DNA of 64,000 bases from Nemertoderma westbladi. Lineage: Eukaryota; Xenacoelomorpha; Nemertodermatida; Nemertodermatidae. Positions 51,294 to 62,600 of this stretch are shown here, piece by piece. Made by a program: the position numbers and the translations under genes. Position 1 is the first letter of the stretch. Each line of letters starts with the position of its first letter. The stretch spans positions 38,254-102,253 of the forward strand of contig JAUCBJ010007104.1 in the NCBI GenBank assembly GCA_032718475.1, read 5' to 3'. The notes beneath the pieces were generated by a model that was not told where the DNA came from, did no database searches, and was given only the letters and a program-made list of their open reading frames with translations.

Positions 51294-52480
51294 AACAAGC
51301 TGGCAAGCCTGGAGGGTTCACGGTCCTCCTACTTAATCAGTACAATAATAATAACCGATACATCATTGTCGAAACGTACCCAGTATTCGGGTACCGGCTG
51401 GCGGCTGACCGGTACGTTTTCGTTCGGGTAGGCCTATGTTTCCTTTTCACTTGTTCCCATCGTAGGCGACCTCATGCTCATCCCACCACGACCACGACCA
51501 CCAGTTACGAGTTGGGTAGGCGTCTACCGGCAACCGGTAAGTAATTACGCGCCACACGACGTCATCCCGCCATCCGCCAACATTTATACCGGTACGGTAA
51601 GCCTACCACCTACCGGTTGGCTACCATCGCACCGTAGGTCTACCGCCTACGGTAGGGTACGTACCGTACAGCGGTACTCAAAGTCGTACCGGTATTGTCG
51701 TAATTGACAAATGCAGGATTAAACTGTAACCATCTGCAAATGTTATCCAGAAGTTTTTACATGAAAAGTAAATAACTTTATATTAATATATTATATTATA
51801 TAATAATACAACAATATTATATGAAAGCGCCACTTATACAATGAATAGTAAATTGTATTACAATGTGATCAACTAACAATAAATAAATCCCAAACTAAAT
51901 TAACTAATAATATATAACAAAGGACAATAAAAATAGCGCTGGAACCGCTTTGCTAGTTGCTCTACTAACTAAAAATTTAACAGAATCAATTAAATAACCT
52001 TCGGCATGGTAAGATAGGAATGGTGTCAGTGAAAAACAATAAAACAAGCTGGCAAGCCTGGAGGGTTCACGGTCCTCCTACTTAATCAGTACAATAATAA
52101 TAACCGATACATCATTGTCGAAACGTACCCAGTATTCGGGTACCGGCTGGCGGCTGACCGGTACGTTTTCGTTCGGGTAGGCCTATGTTTCCTTTTCACT
52201 TGTTCCCATCGTAGGCGACCTCATGCTCATCCCACCACGACCACGACCACCAGTTACGAGTTGGGTAGGCGTCTACCGGCAACCGGTAAGTAATTACGCG
52301 CCACACGACGTCATCCCGCCATCCGCCAACATTTATACCGGTACGGTAAGCCTACCACCTACCGGTTGGCTACCATCGCACCGTAGGTCTACCGCCTACG
52401 GTAGGGTACGTACCGTACAGCGGTACTCAAAGTCGTACCGGTATTGTCGTAATTGACAAATGCAGGATTAAACTGTAACC
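50983..52480. repeat. 749-bp tandem duplication (2 copies)
   Basis: 50983-51731 and 51732-52480 are consecutive copies that look identical. Each contains the end of the copy-B block plus a GC-richer stretch dense in TACCGG palindromes. The identical 77-codon frame in each copy (51474-51707, 52223-52456) is not a recognised protein. Confidence 0.95.
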
Positions 52481-53250
52481 CGTTCCGGTACCGGTACCAT
52501 ATGCATCTGAACGACTGGACGGTTAATCTCATAGCATAGCTGCATAGGCCTACCTGTAGTTAGTGCAAAGTCGCCTGCGAACATGGCGAAATATTATATA
52601 TAAGCCAGGCATAGCCTACCCTGCTACCTGATGGATAATAATAAACTGAAATGCTATGCCAGTCCAATGCAGTCAGAAGTACCAGTACTTGGTACTGCCA
52701 GTTTGCTGCTATGCCAGTATGCTAGCAGGTAGTGCATAGTGCTAAGATTGTCTACCGGTACAGATGAACTACAGGCAGACAATCAGACAATACTAGCAGT
52801 CTAGGGCCTACAGGACTGCAGTACCGGTACTGCAGTATTGGTAATTGCTAATGCTAATTAATTACCTTAATTAAATCTTCAATTAGGTCATAATGTAGGT
52901 CCAAATTTAAAAATCGGCCTCCGTTAATCGATTTAGAAATAATTCAGGTACCTCCATGCCAAATATCAGAATCATTCATTGCATTCCCTATGACAAGATA
53001 GCTTTTTCCTAAACCATGCGAAAACACGCAAATATAGCGCTCACATCGCACAAATACCATCTCGACACCCAATTTTTTGTATGAGCCTTCGCCATCCCTA
53101 TATCTAACTTTTGTCCAAATTTTATTTCGATTGATTAATAAATAACTGAGATATCGCTCTGGACACACACACACACACACACACACACTAACACACACAC
53201 ACACACACATTACGGTAATAATGGTCACTTATGTCAAAGACCGTGAACCA
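52481..53250. other. Sequence present only in macrosatellite copy B, with a (CA)n microsatellite
   Basis: Rich in GTACCGGTAC palindromes to about 52830. Then comes a stretch (about 52940-53162) that reads like the 3' end of a dispersed repeat, ending GAGATATCGCTCTGG and running into a (CA)n tract at 53163-53210. No gene recognised. Confidence 0.5.
53163..53210. repeat. (CA)n microsatellite
   Basis: About 24 CA dinucleotides with one TAA interruption. Confidence 0.96.
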
Positions 53251-53286
53251 ATAGTGTGTTAGTGTCAGCCGTTTAATAGTGAGACA

Positions 53287-53507
53287 GGGGGGGGGGGGGG
53301 GGGGGGACTGGACGTAAAACCCGTCTTGGAGAATTAATATACCGTCTCAATGTTAAATTCTCTATTTAGGGAAAGGAGCAGGTTACAGTGGCACGTTATT
53401 ATAACCAAAACAATAAACTAAACACAATAGAATAGGTTACAGTTTTATTTTTGAGAGTAATCATCTGTTATTTGCGTCCAGTCCCCCCCCCCCCCCCCCC
53501 CCCCCCC
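53287..53507. mobile_element. Small inverted-repeat element bounded by poly-G and poly-C (copy B)
   Basis: Counterpart of 27331-27543: 20 G then ACTGGACG at the left, CGTCCAGT then 25 C at the right, nearly identical core. Homopolymer lengths differ between copies, the core hardly at all. Confidence 0.6.
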
Positions 53508-54078
53508 TTCCTGTTAATAGTTGCTTTTATTCAAAAATAGAAATATTTATTTCCTTCAACTGTTTTCGACTTTCACCAACGTCAATAATTAATGTACCGG
53601 TATTCCATATATCGATTACACCACTTTATAGACCGCTAAGTAAACGAGACTTTAGTAAAATAACAAAGAATTCGGTGTCATCTTCATCTTACAACTATGT
53701 ACTACAACAAACTTACAACTGGACCAACTGGACCAACTACAATTTAAATTGTTTCTTAGTTATATGTTTTTATAATATTTGATCTCTGCGATTTACAGCG
53801 AATTCTGATAGAGTGAGTTACAAAAGTCAAAAATCCTGGATGATTTCACTTGGAATTACCTTTAATTGTTAAGGATTTATTAGTTTCTAAAGTTTTTAAA
53901 TGTTTTAGCGCCGATATAAATTAAATATTCCAAAACAAGTAGAAAAAAAATATCTTATAAAGAGAAAAAGTAGTTAAGGGACTTGTAACGATTGTCGGAT
54001 AAGAATTAATTCGTCGGCTATTCGTTACAACAACAAATTACTTATAACGCAAACCCAAAACCAGAATATCATAAGTTA
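53508..54078. repeat. Macrosatellite copy B, third block (left of insertion)
   Basis: Non-coding, matches 27544-28103 of copy A almost base for base, until the copies part at ATATCATAAG. Confidence 0.87.
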
Positions 54079-54945
54079 TTAACCAATTAATCGGGTTTTT
54101 CCGATATTAGTACTTATTAAAAATAACTAGATTAACATAGAGTTCTATTGCTAAGTTATTCTTTCCCGGGGAATAATAACTGCTGAGTAATCATTCTGTA
54201 TCATTGTCAGATCAGTACATGCAGTAAGCTTACTAGCGGTACTAATTTGTTTAGTTTTAATTATAGTAAAATAGACATTCTAGAATATATATTGTTACAA
54301 TTGCAGTTAAGTATTTAAAAACGTAAATGATGCTAAAAAATATACCATCACCTGAATCTCCTTTGCAATATTATTTGTTTGGTTCCAGTCAATTTTGGGG
54401 CCCTTAAGTTCAGTAGTGCCGATATTTTTTATGTTAGCTAGTGTTTTTTTTTTCTAGCTAGTATATCTTGAAAAATAAATAATATTGTTTTTTTAGTGTT
54501 TTTTAATATTGGTGAATGTTCTAGAACCTTAGCAGATATTTTCAATGGTAGCTAGTAGATTACTAGCTAGTAATTTTTGAAAATAAAAAAATGTAACCTA
54601 TTACAATAAATATCATTAATATTTTTGGTCATATTTTTTGGTCAGCAACAACTGCTTAAACCTGAAATACCAATGTTATCACATATTTTTTATAATAATT
54701 TAAAACTACTAGCTAGTAAAAAAACATTACAGAGCTACCATAAAAAATATATATATATACTAATGTTTTAGAAAACAATAACAAAAGACAAAAAAATACA
54801 GTATTTTTTAAAGTTCAAATATGGTCACACAGGCTACACTAGTGCCTACCGTAGATATAATTTAACTTAGTTAAACTCTATAAAATATATATACTACAGT
54901 ATATAATCTAAGTTGAACTTAAACGTTCGTGGGGTCTTCACGCAG

Positions 54946-55216
54946 CACGACGTGAGCGAAGCCTTAGCATATAGGGGACCCATTAACGAGTTGTCTGTCG
55001 GTAATTTGCCTCGTTGCGTTCGTTCGTTTTCTACCAAAATTCAGATTTTTTCTAAACTTTTGCCGGACTATATACAGTACGTACCAAGTTTCGTTTAATT
55101 TAATCAAGGAATGACCGAGTTATTAGCGATCAAAAATTTACGACGACGACAGACGACGACGACAGGTAACTCGTTAATGACACCCATATATATGCTAAGG
55201 CTTCGCTCACTTCGTG
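54946..55216. mobile_element. Nested MITE-like element with about 55-bp inverted ends
   Basis: The left end carries GTGAGCGAAGCCTTAGCATA and then CATTAACGAGTT, and the right end carries the reverse complement of both, at 55216-55162. The core is 160 bp and includes a CGACGACGACAG run at 55141-55164. No coding capacity. Confidence 0.6.
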
Positions 55217-55683
55217 GCTCGCCCCGCAAGCGAATTCTTTCTTGACAAGATGGTGGCGGTGGCGGGATGGACTGGGTGGGGGTTGATATATGGTGGTGGG
55301 ATGTTTAGATGTATTAGAGATTCAATTGGATATAATTGGACGATTTTAAAATTTTGAAGAAGGGGCTAATTGGATGTGTACACCACTTATGTTATCAATA
55401 CCGGTACTCTTTATTGCCTATTATGCATAGTACTTTAGTTGTCGAACTGGACAGGAAATGCGGGACATGAATGTCGGTGATATTCATCACCAATTCAGTT
55501 ATTTCTCCCCAGGGAATAATAACCGTCTTGAAATAAAATATAATACACATAAAGAATTACAAAATTGAAAATATATTATATTTGTACCCCCAAAATATCC
55601 AAGCCCCATTTTAATACTTCTGCCCCCAAACTAAAGCCCTTTTAGAAATGTGGGAAACCTGGTAAAATTGGTTAATAACTCAC

Positions 55684-55817
55684 TTATTACCAGGTTATTT
55701 AGTTATTTTCCTCATTATTTACCCTCGGGCCAGTTATAAACCCTCGGCTTCGCCTCGGGTCTATAACATGTCCCTCGGGTAAATAACTCGTAAAATAACT
55801 AAATAACCTGGTAATAA
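55684..55817. repeat. 134-bp imperfect palindrome
   Basis: The left arm begins TTATTACCAGGTTATTTAGT and the right arm ends with its exact reverse complement. Arms of about 60 bp pair with a few mismatches around a CTTCG-centred loop (CCTCGGCTTCGCCTCGG). Capable of a long hairpin or cruciform. Confidence 0.8.
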
Positions 55818-55974
55818 ATTATGAGATAAATAAAATAACGTGGCCATATAAATTAATAAATAGGTAATGCAAAATGAATCTCGAGTTATTTATAACGAAA
55901 AATAATTGGATCCAGGAAAAATATAACTGGAATATATTATTATAGACATGAGAAGGGGGGGGGGGGGGGGGGGG

Positions 55975-56422
55975 TTAGGAAGTGGAAGACTCGACCGCTG
56001 TGAGTATAAGTTCCGTCATCACCTGGGTAACGCGTTGCGCCGTCGGTATGTAGAGTCTATCAACGGCGACTATCCGGCCCTCCTTGTCGGCGTACTTAAA
56101 GGTAATGAGATTGGGTTGGCGTTTCTTCGAGGTGATCTTGGCGACGTCGACGAGGGGTCTACTGCTGCGGAGTTCGGCCGCGTCGACGCGGCCGCGGTGT
56201 ACGAGTCCACCCAGACGCGGGCGTCCCGCACCGGTGACCCGCTAGGGGGCGTCTCCTCTTCCTCCTCCACCCCGATGCTGAACACGGCCCCAGTGCCGCG
56301 GTAGATCCGACTCCGACGCGCGGACGGGTCCACGTGTCGCGGCTCCGAGTCCCCGGAGGAGTCGGTTAGAACTTTCTCTGTGGGTTTCTTGAACGGCCGA
56401 CCGCGGTTCCTCTTGAGTAAAC
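55975..56422 (-). pseudogene. TBC1D23: TBC1D23 3'-terminal exon fragment with internal deletion (copy B)
   Basis: Same 448-bp fragment as 28263-28710, with the same acceptor, the same missing C-terminal-domain segment and frame change, and the same TAA beside a poly-G tract. It reads YRGTGAVFSIGVEEEEE in one frame and KITSKKRQPNLITFKY in the next. The two copies differ by only one or two bases that I can see (for example TATCCGG here for TATCTGG in copy A). The shared lesion shows the deletion happened before the macrosatellite duplicated. Confidence 0.8.
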
Positions 56423-57909
56423 CTGAGTAAATGAATTTAAATAATAAGTTAATTAAGAAGTCAAGCCTTCTTATAGTAAGTCTAGCTACGTAGTAATTAA
56501 TATGATTATGTACGGGATTATTATAATTAAATTACCTTTGCTTTGAATTGATTAATAGTCCTTTTGGCGTCCCAACATTTCAATATAATTCATTCGGAAC
56601 TGCCGTTGTTATGTTAATTATTGTAATGCGACGTCTCTATAATAAAGCAGATAATATTTAGGCCTACCGGTATGAATAAACAAACTATAAAAATACTGGA
56701 ATACAACACTAAACACTAAAATAATAACTTAACTAGAAAGTCAAGGTTAAACTATACCGAATGAATAGAATACCAAGCCGGTTGGTTGAAAGCCTATTAT
56801 ATTAATATGGAGACACAAGAGTATTGTTATTGACATCGCAATACAAAGTAATTATATGTCTGGAGGGAGGAATGACCCCAAGTCTTTGTATATTAGCCGA
56901 CCTACTCACCAACCGACATTCAATTAATAATAAAATGCTTCTACGGCTACGGTACTGTACAACCAATGAGTACATTGAATATTAGTTGAAGGCAATGGCT
57001 GAATAGCCGCGTAAAGTTAAACTGCAACAGAGGTGAATGAAAACCGAAAGAAATAGGCCACGGTCACTCAGGTAAGCAAGCCTGAATGATATGATATAAG
57101 TATGACAAGGGCTTGAAGTATTGGCTACCCCGCCCATAAACTATAGTAACTGTATGAGATTTCATCTTAATTCCCGCTTTGAGGTTCTGAAAGATGAGGT
57201 GATTCTCACATTTTAGCTGTTATTTAGGTGAAACAAAGCATAAGAAGAGGACGTAAATAAATACTTGATATTTTCACTTAATTAACAGCAGAAATGTGTT
57301 GGAATTGAAGTTATTAAATTTTGTAGATTACTTACTCGAGAAATGTGTCAAAGACATTTTTAAAAATCAAAGACATTTTTGTGAAAGTGATTTTTGACAA
57401 GGTGTCTAAGCCAGCCAATGGCCTTAGCTGAATTGACATTATGTTTTTTTTGCAATATCGCTCCATAGCGTAACATGGAGTAACCATAGTAATACCATGG
57501 TAAGGGCCAGTCCTTAGCATATAAATAATAATTGTCTCTAGCGGTCAACCCCCCCCGGCCGTCTCTCTCTGCTGCCTCTAGCGTCGGTAGTAAATTCATA
57601 CTGTGCCACGTGGTGGTGTATAACACTATTCCTATTGTAAGTACAATGAATGTGGTAGGGATGGATAAGGCAATAATTATTCTATGATAGGAGAAGGGAA
57701 TATTATATGTTGATGTGGGCAGGGAATAATGCGGGTGGTTGGGTTATATTGTTAAAGTAATGAAAAGTTGAAAGGTCTGTCTGTATGTTCGGTTGTTGTG
57801 GATGAAAAATGCTGAATTAAATTTCTTTCGAATGAGCATAATTTTATGTTTCCATTCATACGAAGAACTAAGAATCAGGACCAAGAATCACCTTATTGAA
57901 ATTTATTAT
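56423..57909. repeat. Macrosatellite copy B, fourth block
   Basis: AT-rich, non-coding, matching 28711 to about 29940 of copy A with scattered substitutions. The last 270 bp before the hexamer array diverge. Confidence 0.75.
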
Positions 57910-59632
57910 GTTCGGTAATAAATATCGATATCGATATTGATTATTGGTATCGATATTGATTATTGGTATCGATATTGATTATTGTATCAATATTGGTTAT
58001 TGATATAAATATTGGTATCAATATTGGTTATTGGTATTGGTATTGGTATCGATATTGGTTATCGGTATCGGTTATTGATATAAATATTGGTATCAATATT
58101 GGTATTGATATTGATATTGGTTATCGGTATTGGTATCGATATTGGTTATTGATATTGATATCAATAATGTTATTAATATTGATTATAGGTATTGATATTG
58201 ATATTGGTTATCGGTATTGGTATTGATATTGGTTATCGGTATTGGTATCGATATTGGTTATTGGTTTCAAAATCGATATCAATATTGGTTATTGATATTG
58301 GTATATATTGGTATCGCTATTGGTTATCGGTATTGGTTATTGTTAGCAATATTGGTATCAATATTGATTATTGGTATTGATATTGATATTGGTTATCGGT
58401 ATTGGTATTGGTATCGATATTGGTTATTGATATCAATATTGATATTGGTATTGGTATCGATATTGGTTATTGATATCAATATTGTTATTGGTATTGGAAT
58501 CGATATTGATTATTGGTATTGATATTGGTAATTGATGTCAGTATTGGTATTGGTATCGATATTGGTTATTGATATTGATATTGGTTATCGGTATTGGTTA
58601 TTGATATAAATATTGGTATCAATATTGATTATTGGTATTGGTATTGGTATTGGTATTGGTATTGGTATTGGTATTGGTATTGGTATTGGTATTGGTATTG
58701 GTATTGGTATTGGTATTGGTATTGGTATTGGTATTGGTATTGGTATTGGTATTGGTATTGGTATTGGTATTGGTATTGGTATTGGTATTGGTATTGGTAT
58801 TGGTATTGGTATTGGTATTGGTATTGGTATTGGTATTGGTATTGGTATTGGTATTGGTATTGGTATTGGTATTGGTATTGGTATTGGTATTGGTATTGGT
58901 ATTGGTATTGGTATTGGTATTGGTATTGGTATTGGTATTGGTATTGGTATTGGTATTGGTATTGGTATTGGTATTGGTATTGGTATTGGTATTGGTATTG
59001 GTATTGGTATTGGTATTGGTATTGGTATTGGTATTGGTATTGGTATTGGTATTGGTATTGGTATTGGTATTGGTATTGGTATTGGTATTGGTATTGGTAT
59101 TGGTATTGGTATTGGTATTGGTATTGGTATTGGTATTGGTATTGGTATTGGTATTGGTATTGGTATTGGTATTGGTATTGGTATTGGTATTGGTATTGGT
59201 ATTGGTATTGGTATTGGTATTGGTATTGGTATTGGTATTGGTATTGGTATTGGTATTGGTATTGGTATTGGTATTGGTATTGGTATTGGTATTGGTATTG
59301 GTATTGGTATTGGTATTGGTATTGGTATTGGTATTGGTATTGGTATTGGTATTGGTATTGGTATTGGTATTGGTATTGGTATTGGTATTGGTATTGGTAT
59401 TGGTATTGGTATTGGTATTGGTATTGGTATTGGTATTGGTATTGGTATTGGTATTGGTATTGGTATTGGTATTGGTATTGGTATTGGTATTGGTATTGGT
59501 ATTGGTATTGGTATTGGTATTGGTATTGGTATTGGTATTGGTATTGGTATTGTATTGGTATTGGTATTGGTATCGGTATTGGTATTGGTATTGGTATTGG
59601 TATTGGTATTGGTATTGGTATTGGTATTGGTA
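57910..59632. repeat. (GGTATT)n hexamer array 3
   Basis: About 154 uninterrupted GGTATT units (roughly 58629-59551), preceded by about 700 bp of degenerate hexamers (GATATC, GATATT, GTTATC) and followed by a few variant units ending GGTATTGGTATTCCGGACAG. Frames of 340-435 codons on both strands are dipeptide artefacts of the repeat. Confidence 0.97.
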
Positions 59633-62600
59633 TTCCGGACAGTATTTTGGACAACTTTGCCCGGAAATCCGGGCATTTTGCCGGATTTTTGGATGTCCGG
59701 GCATTCCAGTGCCCGGGCGTCCGGACATCCGGGCGACTTTAGAACGGACAAATAGTCGAATTTACGCCCAGATTTACAGTATTCCGGAGAGTATTTTGGA
59801 CAACTTTGCCCAGAAATCCGGGCATTTTGCCGGATTTTTGGATTTCCGGGCATTCTAACGCCCGGGCATCCGGGCGACTTTGGAATGGACAAGTTTAATG
59901 GACGCCCGGATTTACAATATTCCGGACAGTATTATGGACAACTTTGCCTGGAAATCCGGACATTTTGCCGGATTTTTGGATGTCCGGGCATTCCAGTGCC
60001 CGGGCGTCCGGACTTCCGGGCGACTTTGGAACGGACAAATAGTCGGACGGACAAGTTTAATGGATGCCCAGATTTACAGAATTCCGGGCAGTATTTTGGA
60101 CAAATTTGCCCGGAAATCCGGACATTTTGCCGGATTTTTGGATTTCCGGGCATTCCAGTGCCCGGGCGTCCGGACTTCCGGGCGACTTTGGAACGGACAA
60201 ATAGTCAGACAGACAAGTTAAATGGACGCCCGGATTTACAGATTTCCGGGCAGTATTTTGGACAAATTTGCCCGGAAATCCGGACAATTTGCCGGATTTT
60301 TCAATGTCCGGGCATTCCAGTGCCCGGGCGTCCGGAAATCCGGGCGACTTTAGAACGGACAAATAGTCGAACAGACAAGTTTAATGGACGCTCGGATTTA
60401 GGGAATTCCGGGCAGTATTTTGGACAACTTTGCCCGGAAATCCGGACATTTTGCCGGATTTTTGGATTTCCGGGCATTCCAGTTCCCGGGCGTCCGGACT
60501 TCCGGGCTAATTTGGAACGGACAAATAGTCGGACAGACAAGTTAAATGGACGCCCGGATTTACAGATTTCCGGGCAGTATTTTGTACAAATTTGCCCGGA
60601 TATCCGGACAATATGCCGGATTTTTGGATGTCCGGGCATTCCAGTGCCCGGGCGTCCGGACATCCGGGCGACTCTAGAACGGACAAATAGTCGAACAGAC
60701 AAGTTTGATGGATGCCCAGATTTACAGAATTCCGGGCAGTATTTTGGACAAATTTGCTCGGAAATCCGGACATTTTGCCGGATTTTTGGATGTCCGGGCA
60801 TTCCAGTGCCCGGGCGTCCGGAAATCCGGGCGACTTTAGAACGGACAAATAGTCGAACAGACAAGTTTAATGGACGCTCGGATTTAGGGAATTCCGGGCA
60901 GTATTTTGGACAACTTTGCCCGGAAATCCGGACAATTTGCCGGATTTTTGGATTTCCAGGCATTCTAGCGCCCACGCTTCCGGAGATCCGGGCGACTATG
61001 GAACGGTCAAATTGTCGGACAGACAAGTTTAATGAACGCCCGTATTTACAGAATTCCAGGCAGTATTTTGGACAACTTTGCCCGGAAATCCGGACATTTT
61101 GCCGGATTTTTGGATGTCCGGGCATACTAGTGCCCGGGCGTCCGGACATCCGGGCGACTTTGGAACGGGCAAATAGTCGGACGGACAAGTTTAATGGACG
61201 CCCAGATTTACTGAATTCCGAACAGTAATTTGGACAAATTTGCCCGGAAATCCGGACATATTGGGCGGATTTTTGGCTGTCCGGGCATTCTAGTGCCCGG
61301 TCGCCCGGACATCCGGGCAACTTTGGAACGGACAAATAGTCGTAAAGACAAGATTAAATGGACGCCTAGAATTACAGAATTCCGAACAGTAATTTATACA
61401 AATTTGCCCGGAAATCCGGACATTTTACCAATTTTTGGATGTCCGGGCATTCTAGTGCCCGGGCGTCCGGACATCCGGGCGACTTTGGAACGGGCAAATA
61501 GTCGGACGGACAAGATTAATGGACGCCCAGATTTACTGAATTCCGAACAGTAATTTGGACAAATTTGCCCGGAAATTCGGACATTTTGACCGGATTTTTG
61601 GATGTCCGGGCATTCTAGTGCCCGGGTGTCCGGACATCCGCGCGAATTTGGAACGGACAAATGGTCGGACAGACAAGATTAATGGACGCCCAGATTTACT
61701 GAATTCCGAACAGTAATTTGGACAGATTTGCCCGGAAATCCGGACATTTTTCCGGATTTTTGGATGTCCGGGCATTCTAGTGCCCGGGCGTCCGGACATC
61801 CGGGCGAATTTGGAACGGACAAATGTTCGGACAGACAAGATTAATGGACGCCCAGATTTACTGAATTCCGAACAATAATTTGGACAAATTTGCCCGGAAA
61901 TCCGGACATTTTCCCTTATTTTTGGATGTCCGGGCATTCTAGTGCATTTATTCCGGGCATTTTGCCGGATTTTTGGATGTCCGAGCATTCTAGTGCCCGG
62001 GACTCCGGACATCCGGGCGACTTTGGAACGGACAAATAGGCGGACAGACAAGTTTAATGGACGCCCAGATTTACAGAATTCCGAACAGTATTTTGGACAA
62101 ATTTGCCCGGAAATCCGGACATTTTGCCGGATTTTTGGATGTCCGGGCATTCCAGTGCCCGGGCGTCCGGACATCCGGGCGACTTTGGAACAGGACAAAT
62201 AGTCGAATTTACGCCCAGATTTACAGTATTCCGGAGAGTATTTTGGACAACTTTGCCCGGAAATCCGGGCATTTTGGCCGGATTTTTGGATTTCCGGGCA
62301 TTCTAACGCCCGGGCATCCGGGCGACTTGGGAATGGCACAAGTTTAATGGACGCCCGGATTTACAGAAATTCCGGACAGTATTATGGACAACTTTGCCTG
62401 GAAATCCGACATTTTGGCCGGATTTTTGGATGTCCGGGCATTCCAGTGCCCGGGCGTCCGGACTTCCGGGCGACTTTGGAACGGACAAATAGTCGGACGG
62501 ACAAGTTTAATGGATGCCCAGATTTACAGAATTCCGGGCAGTATTTTGGACAAATTTGCCCGGAAATCCGGACATTTTGCCGGATTTTTGGATTTCCGGG

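Larger units (their letters stand above)
54079..55821. mobile_element. 1.74-kb insertion specific to macrosatellite copy B
   Basis: Relative to copy A (junction at 28103/28104) copy B gains this segment. It starts TTATTAACCAATTAATCGGG and ends ACCTGGTAATAAATTATG, so the tips are weakly inverted (TTATTA-CCA). No transposase is recognisable. Inside are several TAGCTAGTA palindromes (54435-54720), a nested inverted-repeat element (54946-55216) and a 134-bp palindrome at the right end. A foldback or other non-autonomous DNA element is the simplest reading; no clear target duplication is seen. Confidence 0.5.

Noticed and set aside
58585-59892. Frames of 340-435 codons on both strands of the hexamer array
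   Set aside because: Pure dipeptide translations of (GGTATT)n in every frame; a repeat artefact.
59885-61228. 447-codon open frame in satellite array 3 (and its twin at 62347-63690)
   Set aside because: It follows the 162-bp unit, which is a multiple of three, so all frames tend to stay open. Long frames exist on the opposite strand too, and there is no conserved domain.
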